Of a stretch of 35,753 nucleotides of DNA, positions 1 to 6,105 are shown piece after piece. The notes under the pieces are model-generated. The model worked only from the letters and a program-made list of their open reading frames with translations. It had not been told where the DNA came from and did no database searches. The position numbers and the translations under genes are program-made. The first letter of the stretch is position 1; each line of letters begins with the position of its first letter. The stretch lies in IMG/VR virus record IMGVR_UViG_3300009537_000080, positions 1 through 35,753 of that record; one strand, 5' to 3'. This stretch comes from a virus.

Positions 1-77
1 AGAACATGATGATCCACTTCATTTCCACACCCCTTTTCAGTTCGCCATGAGTGATGAACTGATGGAGAGGTGGGATT
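1..77. repeat. 77-bp exact direct repeat, left copy
   Basis: Bases 1-77 are identical to 35383-35459, and the two copies diverge at the next base (a at 78, t at 35460). The left copy starts exactly at the window edge, as expected when contig ends share one assembly k-mer. On the minus strand it holds the upstream region and first seven codons (1-22) of the lipoprotein gene that is complete at 35066-35404. It therefore most likely marks where the left end joins base 35382 on a circular map, and not a biological duplication. Confidence 0.9.
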
Positions 78-84
78 ATTTATA

Positions 85-282
85 TTATGTTACAACAAAA
101 GGAGGCCATAAATGGCAACAACAATGCGGTTTTTGATAAGTTAGTTTGTATAAGGGAATTGATTCAGTGCTATAATGGGGCTTAATATCCACAAAATAGC
201 CTTTCTCTCTTAACAAGTGTATAGCCATCCCTATTTTCACCTCTTCCTCCTTTTCTTCTCTATTAAATTCTATTTTATCCAT
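85..282 (-). CDS. Hypothetical small protein, 65 aa
   Basis: I do not recognise this gene. The N-terminal third is very acidic and lysine-rich (NREEKEEEVK near residues 7-16) and the C-terminal part has a CCC-H cluster near residues 53-57. The start has no Shine-Dalgarno site and is preceded by AT-rich sequence ending in tttgtATG. It lies after the hairpin that closes the upstream zinc-ribbon cluster and just before the 77-bp repeat, so it occupies the variable junction of the presumed circular map. Confidence 0.5.
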   Translation of the reverse strand: MDKIEFNREEKEEEVKIGMAIHLLREKGYFVDIKPHYSTESIPLYKLTYQKPHCCCHLWPPFVVT

Positions 283-307
283 ACAAATATAATTATTTAG
301 TAAGTGG

Positions 308-330
308 GGGTGTCTTTGACTGGGACACCC
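308..330 (-). terminator. Hairpin after the left zinc-ribbon cluster
   Basis: Perfect 7-bp arms GGGTGTC (308-314) and GACACCC (324-330) enclose a 9-base loop just downstream of the last gene of the cluster. There is no U-run on either strand, so it may be a 3'-end stabiliser or pause and not a classic intrinsic terminator. A similar GC-rich hairpin closes the right-hand cluster at 33912-33932. Confidence 0.45.
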
Positions 331-343
331 AAGACCAGCCTTT

Positions 344-523
344 CTATTTGGATTCCTCCTTGTCCCACTCTTGCTGTTCGGCGTGGTTCAGCGAGATGGT
401 GACGTGGGTCTGACAGTCACGACACTTGGCGGTGAGGTGGGTCTGACTGACCCTCCACACCTCGAAGAGCGTCATGCACCGACAGCGAAAGCAATGTTTG
501 ACTTCTTTTTTGACGACTTTCAC
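344..523 (-). CDS. Small zinc-ribbon protein, 59 aa (cluster A, last gene)
   Basis: The product has two CxxC knuckles (CFRC and CRDC, about residues 11-14 and 34-37), expected to bind one zinc ion. A GTG start at 523 is chosen because GGAGG lies six bases upstream and because the stop of the preceding gene overlaps it as GTGA. A longer ATG-initiated frame reaching to 655 has no such support and covers the previous gene. The ligand or role is unknown. GC content is visibly higher than in the structural region. Confidence 0.65.
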   Translation of the reverse strand: MKVVKKEVKHCFRCRCMTLFEVWRVSQTHLTAKCRDCQTHVTISLNHAEQQEWDKEESK

Positions 524-705
524 AATCCGCCTCCGTTCTTGGGTTGTTGTACAACCTTGTCGTTGAAGTGTTTGCAGTCGGTACACTTCACAAGATGCCC
601 CTTGTCGCTGTCCTTGACGACTTTCTGAACAGTGATTTTCTGACAGTTGTGACAATCATGGTAGACATAATCTCCAAGGTGGAGAATGCCTTGCTTAATA
701 ACCAT
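520..705 (-). CDS. Small zinc-ribbon protein, 61 aa (cluster A)
   Basis: Two knuckles, CHNC and CTDC (about residues 19-22 and 41-44), follow the pattern CHxCQK...KV...CxxC. The same pattern appears in the protein at 34673-34837 (CHIC...CKEC), so the two may be distant paralogues in the two halves of the accessory region. The ATG at 705 is preferred; AAGGA lies about 11 bases upstream and the gene overlaps the previous one by 11 bases. Its stop overlaps the next start as GTGA. Function unknown; nucleic-acid or protein binding is the general expectation for zinc ribbons. Confidence 0.6.
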   Translation of the reverse strand: MVIKQGILHLGDYVYHDCHNCQKITVQKVVKDSDKGHLVKCTDCKHFNDKVVQQPKNGGGL

Positions 706-868
706 CACGCTTGACATCCTTACGAAGTTTGTCAATTTTATCAAGTGCCTTCGAGGTACACTTGTCCATGGTACAGAACATCACCGTTCCAGCGTGTGAA
801 GAGTAAATGCGAATGCACTTCTCTTGACCGCAGAATTGACAACGTGCTCTCACGAATGCGTGTGACAT
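695..868 (-). CDS. Small Cys-rich zinc-binding protein, 57 aa (cluster A)
   Basis: The N-terminal half carries CQFC (residues 10-13), a further cysteine at 18, and C32/C37, then a basic helical tail rich in Lys/Asp. The start is well supported: GGAGG ends six bases before the ATG at 868, and the preceding gene's TAA overlaps that ATG by one base (TAATG). No family is recognised. This frame was missed by longer overlapping frames but has the best ribosome-binding site locally. Confidence 0.65.
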   Translation of the reverse strand: MSHAFVRARCQFCGQEKCIRIYSSHAGTVMFCTMDKCTSKALDKIDKLRKDVKRDGY

Positions 869-1035
869 TAGTTATCCTCCAGCCGAAACACCCAGTGTAC
901 GACTCTCTCTTGACAGCCAGAGCACAGAAAGATTGCAACCCCAAACTCCAAATAAACATACACGTCTTGTTTGCCACACTGTGGGCAGAAGATGTTGCGA
1001 ATATGTGTAGCCTTGCTATTATCCCAGCTTATCAT
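868..1035 (-). CDS. Small zinc-ribbon protein, 55 aa (cluster A)
   Basis: Knuckles CPQC and CSGC, about 20 residues apart, form a plain zinc-ribbon, ending in a short acidic tail. Two adjacent ATG codons (1038 and 1035) are available. The second has AAGG six bases upstream and is preferred. The gene overlaps the end of the previous one by about 17 bases, which suggests translational coupling. Role unknown. Confidence 0.62.
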   Translation of the reverse strand: MISWDNSKATHIRNIFCPQCGKQDVYVYLEFGVAIFLCSGCQERVVHWVFRLEDN

Positions 1036-1192
1036 CATACACCTTCTTACACTCGTCACAGAGTGAGTCATCTTTATTAAAAAGAGCATCATGACAAGCG
1101 ACACACCTTGCCATATCGCTTAGAATAATTTTGTCCATCAGGTACAGTTTAAAAGTACCGAGGGCAATGGCGAGCAGATATATGTATGCCAC
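1019..1192 (-). CDS. Small zinc-ribbon protein with hydrophobic N-terminus, 57 aa (cluster A, first gene)
   Basis: A GTG start at 1192 is chosen because AAAGGAG lies seven bases upstream, inside a stretch nearly identical to that before the GTG gene at 34584. Residues 2-18 are hydrophobic (YIYLLAIALGTF) and could be a short membrane anchor or signal. Two CxxC knuckles follow at about residues 30-33 and 45-48. If the GTG is wrong, internal ATG codons at 1138 or 1114 would give a soluble 31-39 residue ribbon. Confidence 0.58.
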   Translation of the reverse strand: MAYIYLLAIALGTFKLYLMDKIILSDMARCVACHDALFNKDDSLCDECKKVYDDKLG

Positions 1193-1260
1193 TTGTTTTC
1201 TCCTTTCTGTTTGTTTGTGCCTGACGAGGGCGGATAGTCATGGATTCAAGGCCACTTCTA

Positions 1261-1410
1261 TCACTTCTGATTATGAGTCGCACCATCGCCGTCAGCCATA
1301 AACAAACCTGGATATTGTTCTTTCAATTTCTTTTTTGCTTCCTCATCAGTCATCGCTTTTGTTGGTGGTTTTAGTCCACCGAAGAATTTTAGTATATCGT
1401 TCTCATTCAT
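1261..1410 (-). CDS. Hypothetical small protein, 49 aa
   Basis: The product is a short charged protein with a lysine/glutamate-rich central helix (EEAKKKLKEQYPG). No family is recognised. The open frame extends to 1539, but that would run through the tRNA and promoter, so the ATG at 1410 is used. It lies about 63 bases downstream of the expected start site of the strong promoter at 1480-1508, making it the first gene of that transcript, with cluster A next. Confidence 0.55.
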   Translation of the reverse strand: MNENDILKFFGGLKPPTKAMTDEEAKKKLKEQYPGLFMADGDGATHNQK

Positions 1411-1427
1411 AAAAATAAAACCGCCTA

Positions 1428-1495
1428 TATCTTGGGGAAAATAGACGGTATTATACCTTGTTAGGTTTTTACGCTCTAGATTATACCCCAAGATA
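1428..1495 (-). promoter_or_regulatory. Inverted repeats around the 1.4-kb promoter
   Basis: Two perfect 10-bp arms, TATCTTGGGG (1428-1437) and CCCCAAGATA (1486-1495), are separated by 48 bases. One arm lies in the promoter spacer next to the -10 box and the other in the leader of the 1410 gene. Between them, 1447-1457 is a short dyad (GGTAT-T-ATACC). Spaced operators for a repressor, or an RNA stem in read-through transcripts from the tRNA, are both possible. Confidence 0.5.
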
Positions 1496-1508
1496 AGTTT
1501 TTTGTAAA
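1480..1508 (-). promoter_or_regulatory. Sigma-70-type promoter for the 1410 gene and cluster A
   Basis: On the minus strand, TTTACA (1508-1503) is followed by a 17-base spacer and a perfect TATAAT (1485-1480). The expected start is near 1473. It sits directly downstream of the tRNA 3' end. Confidence 0.65.
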
Positions 1509-1515
1509 CACTTTG

Positions 1516-1589
1516 TTCTAGAGAGTGGATTTGAACCACTGACCTCTGGGTTATGGACCCAGCGAGCTTCCAGACTGCTCTACTCTAGT
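1516..1589 (-). tRNA. Initiator-type tRNA-Met (CAU), 74 nt
   Basis: The sequence folds into a full cloverleaf: acceptor ACTAGAG/CTCTAGA, D-stem GAGC/GCTC, anticodon stem CTGGG/CCCAG with loop TCCATAA, variable AGGTC, T-stem AGTGG/CCACT with loop TTCAAAT, discriminator A. It has the bacterial initiator hallmarks: no 1-72 pair (A-A), an A11-U24 pair, and three consecutive G-C pairs at 29-31/39-41. The D-arm and variable loop closely resemble E. coli tRNA-fMet. Two features are odd: base 33 is C instead of the nearly universal U, and CCA is not encoded. The anticodon CAU reads AUG. These identity elements argue against elongator Met or lysidine Ile tRNA. Confidence 0.88.
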
Positions 1590-1595
1590 TATTTT

Positions 1596-1624
1596 ATTAT
1601 AACACACTCTCTACAAATTTTAAA
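1596..1624 (-). promoter_or_regulatory. Promoter of the initiator tRNA
   Basis: A perfect TATAAT (1601-1596) lies six bases before the tRNA 5' end, with TTTAAA 17 bases further upstream (1624-1619). The start would fall within the first bases of the tRNA, so 5' processing would be minimal. The -10 box overlaps the last codons of the small membrane gene at 1597-1746. Confidence 0.5.
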
Positions 1625-1746
1625 CCAAAATAGATGGAAGTTATGAACAGGATAAATGCAAATCCTGCTACTACCTTGACGATCCAAGGCTCACCACACA
1701 TATCTTCGTTTAATTCGCAATAGCTCTTATCTTTTTTCATACCCAT
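1597..1746 (-). CDS. Small single-pass membrane protein, 49 aa
   Basis: A polar N-terminus with two cysteines (about residues 10 and 17) precedes one strongly hydrophobic helix (residues 22-41, VVAGFAFILFITSIYF). It overlaps the end of the preceding tiny gene by about 10 bases. No family is recognised. With its two neighbours it forms a small group of membrane proteins upstream of the tRNA. Confidence 0.5.
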   Translation of the reverse strand: MGMKKDKSYCELNEDMCGEPWIVKVVAGFAFILFITSIYFGLKFVESVL

Positions 1747-1817
1747 TGGCTTAAATTATAAATCGCCCACATAATCGCAAAGATTAAAAATGTTAGTGAG
1801 GCGTATACTTTCATCAT
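1737..1817 (-). CDS. Tiny membrane peptide, 26 aa
   Basis: The peptide is essentially one hydrophobic helix (SLTFLIFAIMWAIY). The start at 1817 is preceded by the taatATG context used by most genes here. The stop of the upstream gene lies one base away (1819), giving a tight junction. It is short, so the call rests mainly on packing and context. Confidence 0.4.
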   Translation of the reverse strand: MMKVYASLTFLIFAIMWAIYNLSQWV

Positions 1818-1818
1818 A

Positions 1819-2064
1819 TTACTTTTTTTTATAGCCTTCTTCTTTGTATGGGGTAATTTTTAAATAATTTTCTAAATCTCTGATGGTTTTTTTTAAATTT
1901 TCTATCTCTTTGTCTGAATTTTGGTATCTGTTAAGACTATAACCACTCATCCTTTCAATCTTTTGCTCAATTTTTTTACCAACTATCACAAAGAATACAA
2001 ATGTTATCCCGGATATAAACCACATTGTATGTTCGAGAATAAAACTAATTGCGTCTAGTATCAT
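1819..2064 (-). CDS. Membrane protein with cytoplasmic coiled coil, 81 aa
   Basis: One transmembrane helix (about residues 14-29, WFISGITFVFFVIVG) is followed by a basic and then heptad-like charged helix ending in KKK. The layout resembles small phage membrane proteins of unknown role. It is tightly linked to the next tiny membrane peptide. Confidence 0.55.
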   Translation of the reverse strand: MILDAISFILEHTMWFISGITFVFFVIVGKKIEQKIERMSGYSLNRYQNSDKEIENLKKTIRDLENYLKITPYKEEGYKKK

Positions 2065-2082
2065 ATATTTTATATTATTATT

Positions 2083-2397
2083 TTATTCATAATCTTTTAG
2101 GTTCTCGATAAGTTCGTCAATTGTATAGACTAACCAATACAAACCATTGGCTTTTTCTAGTGCTTTTTGAAATTCTTTTTGTCCTGGACTTTGTTTGTTT
2201 TTGCCAACCTTGCACTCCACACCGATGTACTGACCGCCAATTACGATGACAATATCTGTGCCACCCACCACCCCATATCTATAAAATCCCCCTTTGTTGT
2301 TCTTAAAAGCTCCGGTATTCTGACGATAGGCGAATATCTTACGGATAGCGAGATAATCAAGACAAGAATTGACTAATGCTGTTTCATTCTGGGACAT
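2083..2397 (-). CDS. VRR-NUC family nuclease, 104 aa
   Basis: The VRR-NUC fold is a small PD-(D/E)xK nuclease, often encoded near phage recombination or helicase genes. Visible motifs are an N-terminal glutamate/helix, RQNTG (25-29), GGTD (45-48), the catalytic ExK in VECKVG (60-65) and QSPGQ (69-73). The start at 2397 is chosen over an upstream ATG because it keeps the standard domain length and overlaps the preceding HNH gene by only 14 bases. It probably cuts branched or damaged DNA, which is inferred from the family. Confidence 0.85.
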   Translation of the reverse strand: MSQNETALVNSCLDYLAIRKIFAYRQNTGAFKNNKGGFYRYGVVGGTDIVIVIGGQYIGVECKVGKNKQSPGQKEFQKALEKANGLYWLVYTIDELIENLKDYE

Positions 2398-2695
2398 AAG
2401 TAAGCTCATTATCATCGTACTCAACACCTTGTACTCGTACTCCTGTATACTCTTCGTCAATGTGATGTTCAGCACAACCAAAATAAATATTCTCTGGATC
2501 GTTGACCCACTCAGCGTCCTTTCCGCTTCGGGTTTCTTTGTGCAAGAAGTTTATATACTTGCACTCTTCAAACGGAATATATGCTTTGCACCTTTCACCC
2601 TCTATTAAAATCTCACAAACTCCACTAGCCCTCTCCCAGACTTGTTTGCAACATTTCTTATAACCTCTTAAATTTTGGGCATTACGTTTAGGCAT
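2384..2695 (-). CDS. HNH-like putative endonuclease, 103 aa
   Basis: The protein has a Cys pair near residues 27 and 36, a histidine at 52 after a hydrophobic strand, Asn 65/69, and a terminal C74..HH77-78, spaced like an HNH/His-Cys nuclease fold. It lies directly before the VRR-NUC gene and overlaps it, and follows the previous gene with the UAAUAUG junction. Such small HNH proteins in phages act in recombination or packaging; which one applies here cannot be told. Confidence 0.6.
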   Translation of the reverse strand: MPKRNAQNLRGYKKCCKQVWERASGVCEILIEGERCKAYIPFEECKYINFLHKETRSGKDAEWVNDPENIYFGCAEHHIDEEYTGVRVQGVEYDDNELTYVPE

Positions 2696-2696
2696 A

Positions 2697-2945
2697 TTAT
2701 CTTTTTGGTATTAAATTACCTTTTTCTATTTCATTTTGTATTGCATAATAAACTGCCTCTTGTTGAGCTTCTCTGATATTAGAGTCTTGCTCATCTACTA
2801 AACATCCCATACAACCATATTCAATAAAATCTTTTATTAACATCAATTTCCAACCAAAAATATTGAAACAAAACTTATGTTTTAAGTAGTCTTCAACAGG
2901 TGGATTCAATGCTTGTAGATTATCCCCACAATGCTCACATTTCAT
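2697..2945 (-). CDS. Zinc-ribbon protein, 82 aa
   Basis: An N-terminal CEHC (3-6) and a second pair, CMGC (45-48), bracket a hydrophobic middle, followed by a helical C-terminus. The start overlaps the previous stop as ATGA (2942-2945). No family is recognised. Confidence 0.6.
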   Translation of the reverse strand: MKCEHCGDNLQALNPPVEDYLKHKFCFNIFGWKLMLIKDFIEYGCMGCLVDEQDSNIREAQQEAVYYAIQNEIEKGNLIPKR

Positions 2946-3106
2946 AAATTATCCCTTATGTTAATATCTAATTTAGTTATCTTCCCACATTTTTTGCACC
3001 TCATTAAGTCTGGCTCATTGGGCAACCCGTGCCAAATAAGTTGTTTAAACCCATGCCAACATGAATATACAATGAGCTTTGCTAATATTTTTTGAATTAT
3101 TATCAT
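2942..3106 (-). CDS. Small protein with zinc knuckle, 54 aa
   Basis: A hydrophobic N-terminal stretch (IIIQKILAKLIVYSC) precedes WHG repeats and a CKKC knuckle (37-40). It is packed by ATGA overlaps on both sides (with the genes at 3103 and 2945), which supports translation. Only one CxxC is present, so zinc binding would need a dimer or the earlier Cys/His. Confidence 0.5.
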   Translation of the reverse strand: MIIIQKILAKLIVYSCWHGFKQLIWHGLPNEPDLMRCKKCGKITKLDINIRDNL

Positions 3107-3267
3107 GTTTTTTTCTTAGGTGGAGTAATTGTAATAAACTCATTTTGATACATTATTCGTAGTTTTCCATCATCTCCTGCTACCCCATGATTCTGTGCTA
3201 GACAATCAAAGATGTGGACAAATGCTTCTTCTTTTGTTTTAAAGTTTTTTTGCCAATTATTATTCAT
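3103..3267 (-). CDS. Hypothetical small protein, 54 aa
   Basis: No family is recognised. It has an amphipathic N-terminal helix, a Cys at 22 and a basic TPPKKKT tail. Its stop overlaps the next start as ATGA, and its start overlaps the end of the upstream gene by 8 bases, so it fits the run of tightly packed small early genes. Confidence 0.5.
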   Translation of the reverse strand: MNNNWQKNFKTKEEAFVHIFDCLAQNHGVAGDDGKLRIMYQNEFITITPPKKKT

Positions 3268-3589
3268 ATTTATTCATTAATGATTCAATTGATGGGAAAT
3301 CTATATGTAATCCAAACTTTTCTCCAAGATGACGGTTTAATGTCTCCCAAATCTTAGTTACTTCATCACTTGTTAATTCTGTCGTACTTTGTTTTCTTAA
3401 TTGAGAAATCTGAATAGGTCTCCAAAGATATTCTTTAATAGTACTAGGTGTCCATGGAATATCAATCCCTGGTTTTAAAGTTTTACGCATATCTAACCCT
3501 ACATCATTGAGTTCTTGTGCTAATTGTGTAAAATATAAGTGGAGCGCTTTATTCTGTTGGGTTGTCCTATGAGCAACTTTTAATTGCAT
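3260..3589 (-). CDS. Putative NinB-like recombination-associated protein, 109 aa
   Basis: The N-terminal motif RTTQQNKALHLYF resembles the 'QNK/QNR + helix' opening of NinB-like recombination proteins. The middle contains a conserved-looking IPWTP...KEYLWRPIQ block (about residues 44-63) and the end a GEKFG..IDFPS block. I recognise this as a recurrent phage protein but not its exact family, so the NinB relation is tentative. The start at 3589 is chosen because the upstream gene ends in the UAAUAUG junction. Neighbours (SSB-like, YqaJ) support a role in DNA metabolism. Confidence 0.5.
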   Translation of the reverse strand: MQLKVAHRTTQQNKALHLYFTQLAQELNDVGLDMRKTLKPGIDIPWTPSTIKEYLWRPIQISQLRKQSTTELTSDEVTKIWETLNRHLGEKFGLHIDFPSIESLMNKYE

Positions 3590-3590
3590 A

Positions 3591-4064
3591 TTAAAATGGA
3601 ATATCACTTAATGTTACACCTTGCTTCTCTGGTGTTGGAGCACCTTGCATTTCAAAAGATTGCATAGCGCTATCTACTTCTATATTTTTTACTAACTCCC
3701 CATACTCATCTAAAAACCAACTACTAGTGACAAGATAAGTAACAATACATTTTTTGCCTGCAATTATTGCTTTTCTAAACAATACTTTTACATTTTTATT
3801 AACCCAATTTTCACTATCTTCTCCAAACTCTTGAACTAACACATTGATAGTTGATTGATTAAATCCAATCTTCTTCTCACCATTACGAGTTTTAATCTTA
3901 AAGTTATATTGGTCTCCGTATGTACCTGTTTCCATTGTCCCGCTGTCTAAGATAGTAACAATGTCACCAGCTTTAATATCTGCTTCATATTTCGTACCAT
4001 CGTATTCGTAATTTTCTTTTCTTGCGAATCCTACTCCCCCACCACTTTTTATTGAGAACTTCAT
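3591..4064 (-). CDS. Single-stranded DNA-binding protein (SSB-like), 157 aa
   Basis: The final residues LSDIPF (152-157) match the SSB C-terminal tip (DDIPF type) that recruits replication and repair partners. The body has beta-strand/basic patterns consistent with an OB fold (about residues 25-115) followed by a flexible linker with Gln and Pro. It is flanked by the coiled-coil protein and the NinB-like gene in the recombination block, with UAAUAUG junctions on both sides. Coating of ssDNA during replication and YqaJ-driven annealing is the expected role. Confidence 0.75.
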   Translation of the reverse strand: MKFSIKSGGGVGFARKENYEYDGTKYEADIKAGDIVTILDSGTMETGTYGDQYNFKIKTRNGEKKIGFNQSTINVLVQEFGEDSENWVNKNVKVLFRKAIIAGKKCIVTYLVTSSWFLDEYGELVKNIEVDSAMQSFEMQGAPTPEKQGVTLSDIPF

Positions 4065-4065
4065 A

Positions 4066-5079
4066 TTATATCTTTAGTAAGTTAATTGCTTGGCTCACAA
4101 GGTCGAGAGCTTTTGCTAGTGTTTTTTTAGCTTCGTCTGATTGTAGTTTTGGCACTTCCAAGCACCCAAGCTCAACTGCGTACTTTTTCATTTTGTCTTT
4201 GTCAGGTGCAAGTTCGGCTTGTTTTTCAGCTTTCAGTCTCGCAAGTTCATCGGCTTGTGCTTTGGCGTCGGCTTCTTTTTTCAATCTGTCGTCTTCTGCT
4301 TTTTTGTCGTCAATCTCTTTTTGCAGTCTAGCTTTTTCTTTTGCGTCTTCATCAGCTTTCTTTTGCATTTCATCTGCTATCTTTTTAGCTTTCAATCTCT
4401 CTGCTTCTAATTCAGCTTCTTTTGCTTCTCGTTCTTTTGCTAGTTCGGCTTCTCGTTCCTCTGCTTCTTTTTTTAATTTGATATTTTCAAGCCTTTGAGC
4501 TTCTCGTTCGGCTTCTAACTTTTTCTCGTTCTCAATTCTATCTAGCTCAGCTTGCTTGATAACCTCTTGCTCCGCTTCCCAAACCTTTTTGGCACTTAAT
4601 AGCATGTTAGTAAACACCTCATCATTCATTTCTTTATAGTTGTATAGAGAAACATCTGCAACATATTTGCTCAACGCTAGTTCTCTCTCGGCATTTTTTT
4701 TATCTTTCTCCGCTTGTTCGATTCGTTCAAAATGTAATTCAATATCTTTGAGCTTGGTTTCATTTTCTGCTATTTTTAGTTTATATATATTACGAACACC
4801 ATCAATTGCTCTCGTTCTCAATAGATATGTTTCTTTAATTGTCTTATGTATTTCATCCCCCTTTGTTCTTACTTTTACAAATTTAAGTCGGATTTCTCTT
4901 GCTTGCTCAGATACTTCTTTTGTAATTTCTTCATGTTTATTAAATTCAACCAATTCTGTGTCTAGCTCTTTTATTGAGTTTGCAACCTCAGAGAAAGCAC
5001 CAACTATCTTTTCAGCGTCTGTTAATGGGATGCCGACTTCTTGAGATATTTTATCAACTAAAGTTAATTCTGTTGTCAT
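4066..5079 (-). CDS. Coiled-coil protein of the recombination operon (DUF1351-like), 337 aa
   Basis: After a globular N-terminus (about residues 1-110) the protein is a very long charged coiled coil (about 115-295) full of Glu/Lys/Ala heptads, ending in a small helical C-terminal domain. Proteins of this build commonly sit next to YqaJ exonucleases in phage genomes, where DUF1351 members occur; membership here is inferred from build and position. Its start overlaps the YqaJ stop as ATGA, suggesting co-translation. It may be the annealing or structural partner of the exonuclease. Confidence 0.6.
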   Translation of the reverse strand: MTTELTLVDKISQEVGIPLTDAEKIVGAFSEVANSIKELDTELVEFNKHEEITKEVSEQAREIRLKFVKVRTKGDEIHKTIKETYLLRTRAIDGVRNIYKLKIAENETKLKDIELHFERIEQAEKDKKNAERELALSKYVADVSLYNYKEMNDEVFTNMLLSAKKVWEAEQEVIKQAELDRIENEKKLEAEREAQRLENIKLKKEAEEREAELAKEREAKEAELEAERLKAKKIADEMQKKADEDAKEKARLQKEIDDKKAEDDRLKKEADAKAQADELARLKAEKQAELAPDKDKMKKYAVELGCLEVPKLQSDEAKKTLAKALDLVSQAINLLKI

Positions 5080-5693
5080 ATTTTAATTAAAGTTTGGAGG
5101 ATAGCATTCACCTCTTGAATAAAAATTGTTTGTGCCTGTTTAGCCTTTTCAACCAAACGTGCATCTCTCTCTACTTCGATAACATGGATCGGGTGGATTG
5201 GGATGTCAGGATTATAACCAACAAAGTATAGTTTTTGTAACGCTTCATTGACTACAAAATACTGTACCACTTGCCATTTATACTCATCAGGGACTTCATC
5301 AGTGAGCCAGAGTTTGACATGATTTTTACCTCCCATTGACTTAACCTCGATTGCTTCTGTGTCGTTTGTGTCTTTAATATATCCATCCGGACTTTGGGCA
5401 ATTGCAGAATTATCATCACTCTCGCATAATCCTATTTGCTCCACAATCTTGCCAGTTTCTAGTTCAAAAGTAGCGATGGCGTCTGGCTCTAGTCTAGTAC
5501 CTCGATCCATTGGATTCTCGTACTCATTATCACTATCAACCCCTACTGTTAACCTATTTGCTATCATTTCGTAGATACTCTCTTGTCTTGCTCTTGGCGT
5601 CCCCATAATTCCTTTAAGGATTGTACCAGTTAGTCTTGTCTTGCGTAATTGTTCCCACTCAGGACTTCGTTGTGCCACGTTATGTTTTTGCAT
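5076..5693 (-). CDS. YqaJ/lambda-type 5'-3' exonuclease, 205 aa
   Basis: This is a PD-(D/E)xK exonuclease of the YqaJ family that resects double-stranded DNA to start single-strand annealing. Key motifs are RSPEW (9-13), RGTRLEPDA (64-72), the catalytic Asp in SPDGY (101-105), and ExK in AIEVKS (114-119), then Q140 in WQVVQYF. Length is normal for the family. It partners with the downstream coiled-coil and SSB-like genes. No RecT/Bet/Erf annealase is recognisable, so one of those neighbours may fill that role. Confidence 0.9.
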   Translation of the reverse strand: MQKHNVAQRSPEWEQLRKTRLTGTILKGIMGTPRARQESIYEMIANRLTVGVDSDNEYENPMDRGTRLEPDAIATFELETGKIVEQIGLCESDDNSAIAQSPDGYIKDTNDTEAIEVKSMGGKNHVKLWLTDEVPDEYKWQVVQYFVVNEALQKLYFVGYNPDIPIHPIHVIEVERDARLVEKAKQAQTIFIQEVNAILQTLIKI

Positions 5694-6045
5694 ATAACTG
5701 TTTTAGTTTATTAACCTCAGCAATTACATCTCCGTCTCTTCTTTCATCCTCGCTGAGTGAAACCCACAATGTTCGTAATTCATCCATTGATTTTGCTGTT
5801 TGGAGTTTCATTATAGTTTCCTTACTATCATAAGTATTCCCCACTCTTGCAATTACTTCTGCATAATAATTCTTGTGTTCTTCTAAAAAGAAGTCTCTCC
5901 AATCAACTATAAACTTTTTTAAATCTGTGTCTTTTATAAAATCTGTTTGTACTAGTGCAATTGCTGAATTTGTAGCGTTGAAAAAAGCGATCGAAAGTCC
6001 CTTGCGGTATTGTGCGTTCTTAATTAGTTGTTCATTATTATCCAT
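5680..6045 (-). CDS. Hypothetical protein, 121 aa
   Basis: This is a mostly helical protein with a C-terminal motif (about residues 85-118, SMDELRTLW..LSEDERRD) like the short helical tails found on phage DNA-metabolism proteins. It overlaps the YqaJ gene by 14 bases. Upstream, TGTATAAT (TATAAT at 6064-6059) stands 13 bases before the ATG without a good -35, so a weak extended -10 promoter with a very short leader is possible. Confidence 0.55.
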   Translation of the reverse strand: MDNNEQLIKNAQYRKGLSIAFFNATNSAIALVQTDFIKDTDLKKFIVDWRDFFLEEHKNYYAEVIARVGNTYDSKETIMKLQTAKSMDELRTLWVSLSEDERRDGDVIAEVNKLKQLYAKT

Positions 6046-6081
6046 ATATGTTATAATGATTATACAATTTAGTAGATATAG

Positions 6082-6105
6082 AATACTCCTATGGTCGGGG
6101 GTATT
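6082..6105 (+). terminator. Hairpin with T-rich tail
   Basis: Arms AATACTCC (6082-6089) and GGGGTATT (6098-6105) pair over 8 bp with one G-T wobble and are followed on the plus strand by TTATTTTG. On the minus strand the T-rich tail is missing. It separates the 36-aa gene from the exonuclease operon and could stop antisense transcripts or mark a processing site. Confidence 0.4.

Noticed and set aside
741-977. Minus-strand frame of 78 codons overlapping the cluster A genes
   Set aside because: It lies in a different frame over two well-supported ribbon genes (695-868 and 868-1035), and has no knuckles or ribosome site.
1411-1539. N-terminal extension of the 49-aa gene up to 1539
   Set aside because: It would run through the promoter and into the tRNA. 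The internal ATG at 1410 is better placed.
1516-1589. Phage attachment site (tRNA 3' fragment)
   Set aside because: The tRNA is complete with its own promoter, and no integrase gene is visible.
4022-4498. Ser/Ala/Phe-rich plus-strand frame of 158 codons
   Set aside because: Shadow of the Lys/Glu-rich coiled-coil gene on the minus strand.
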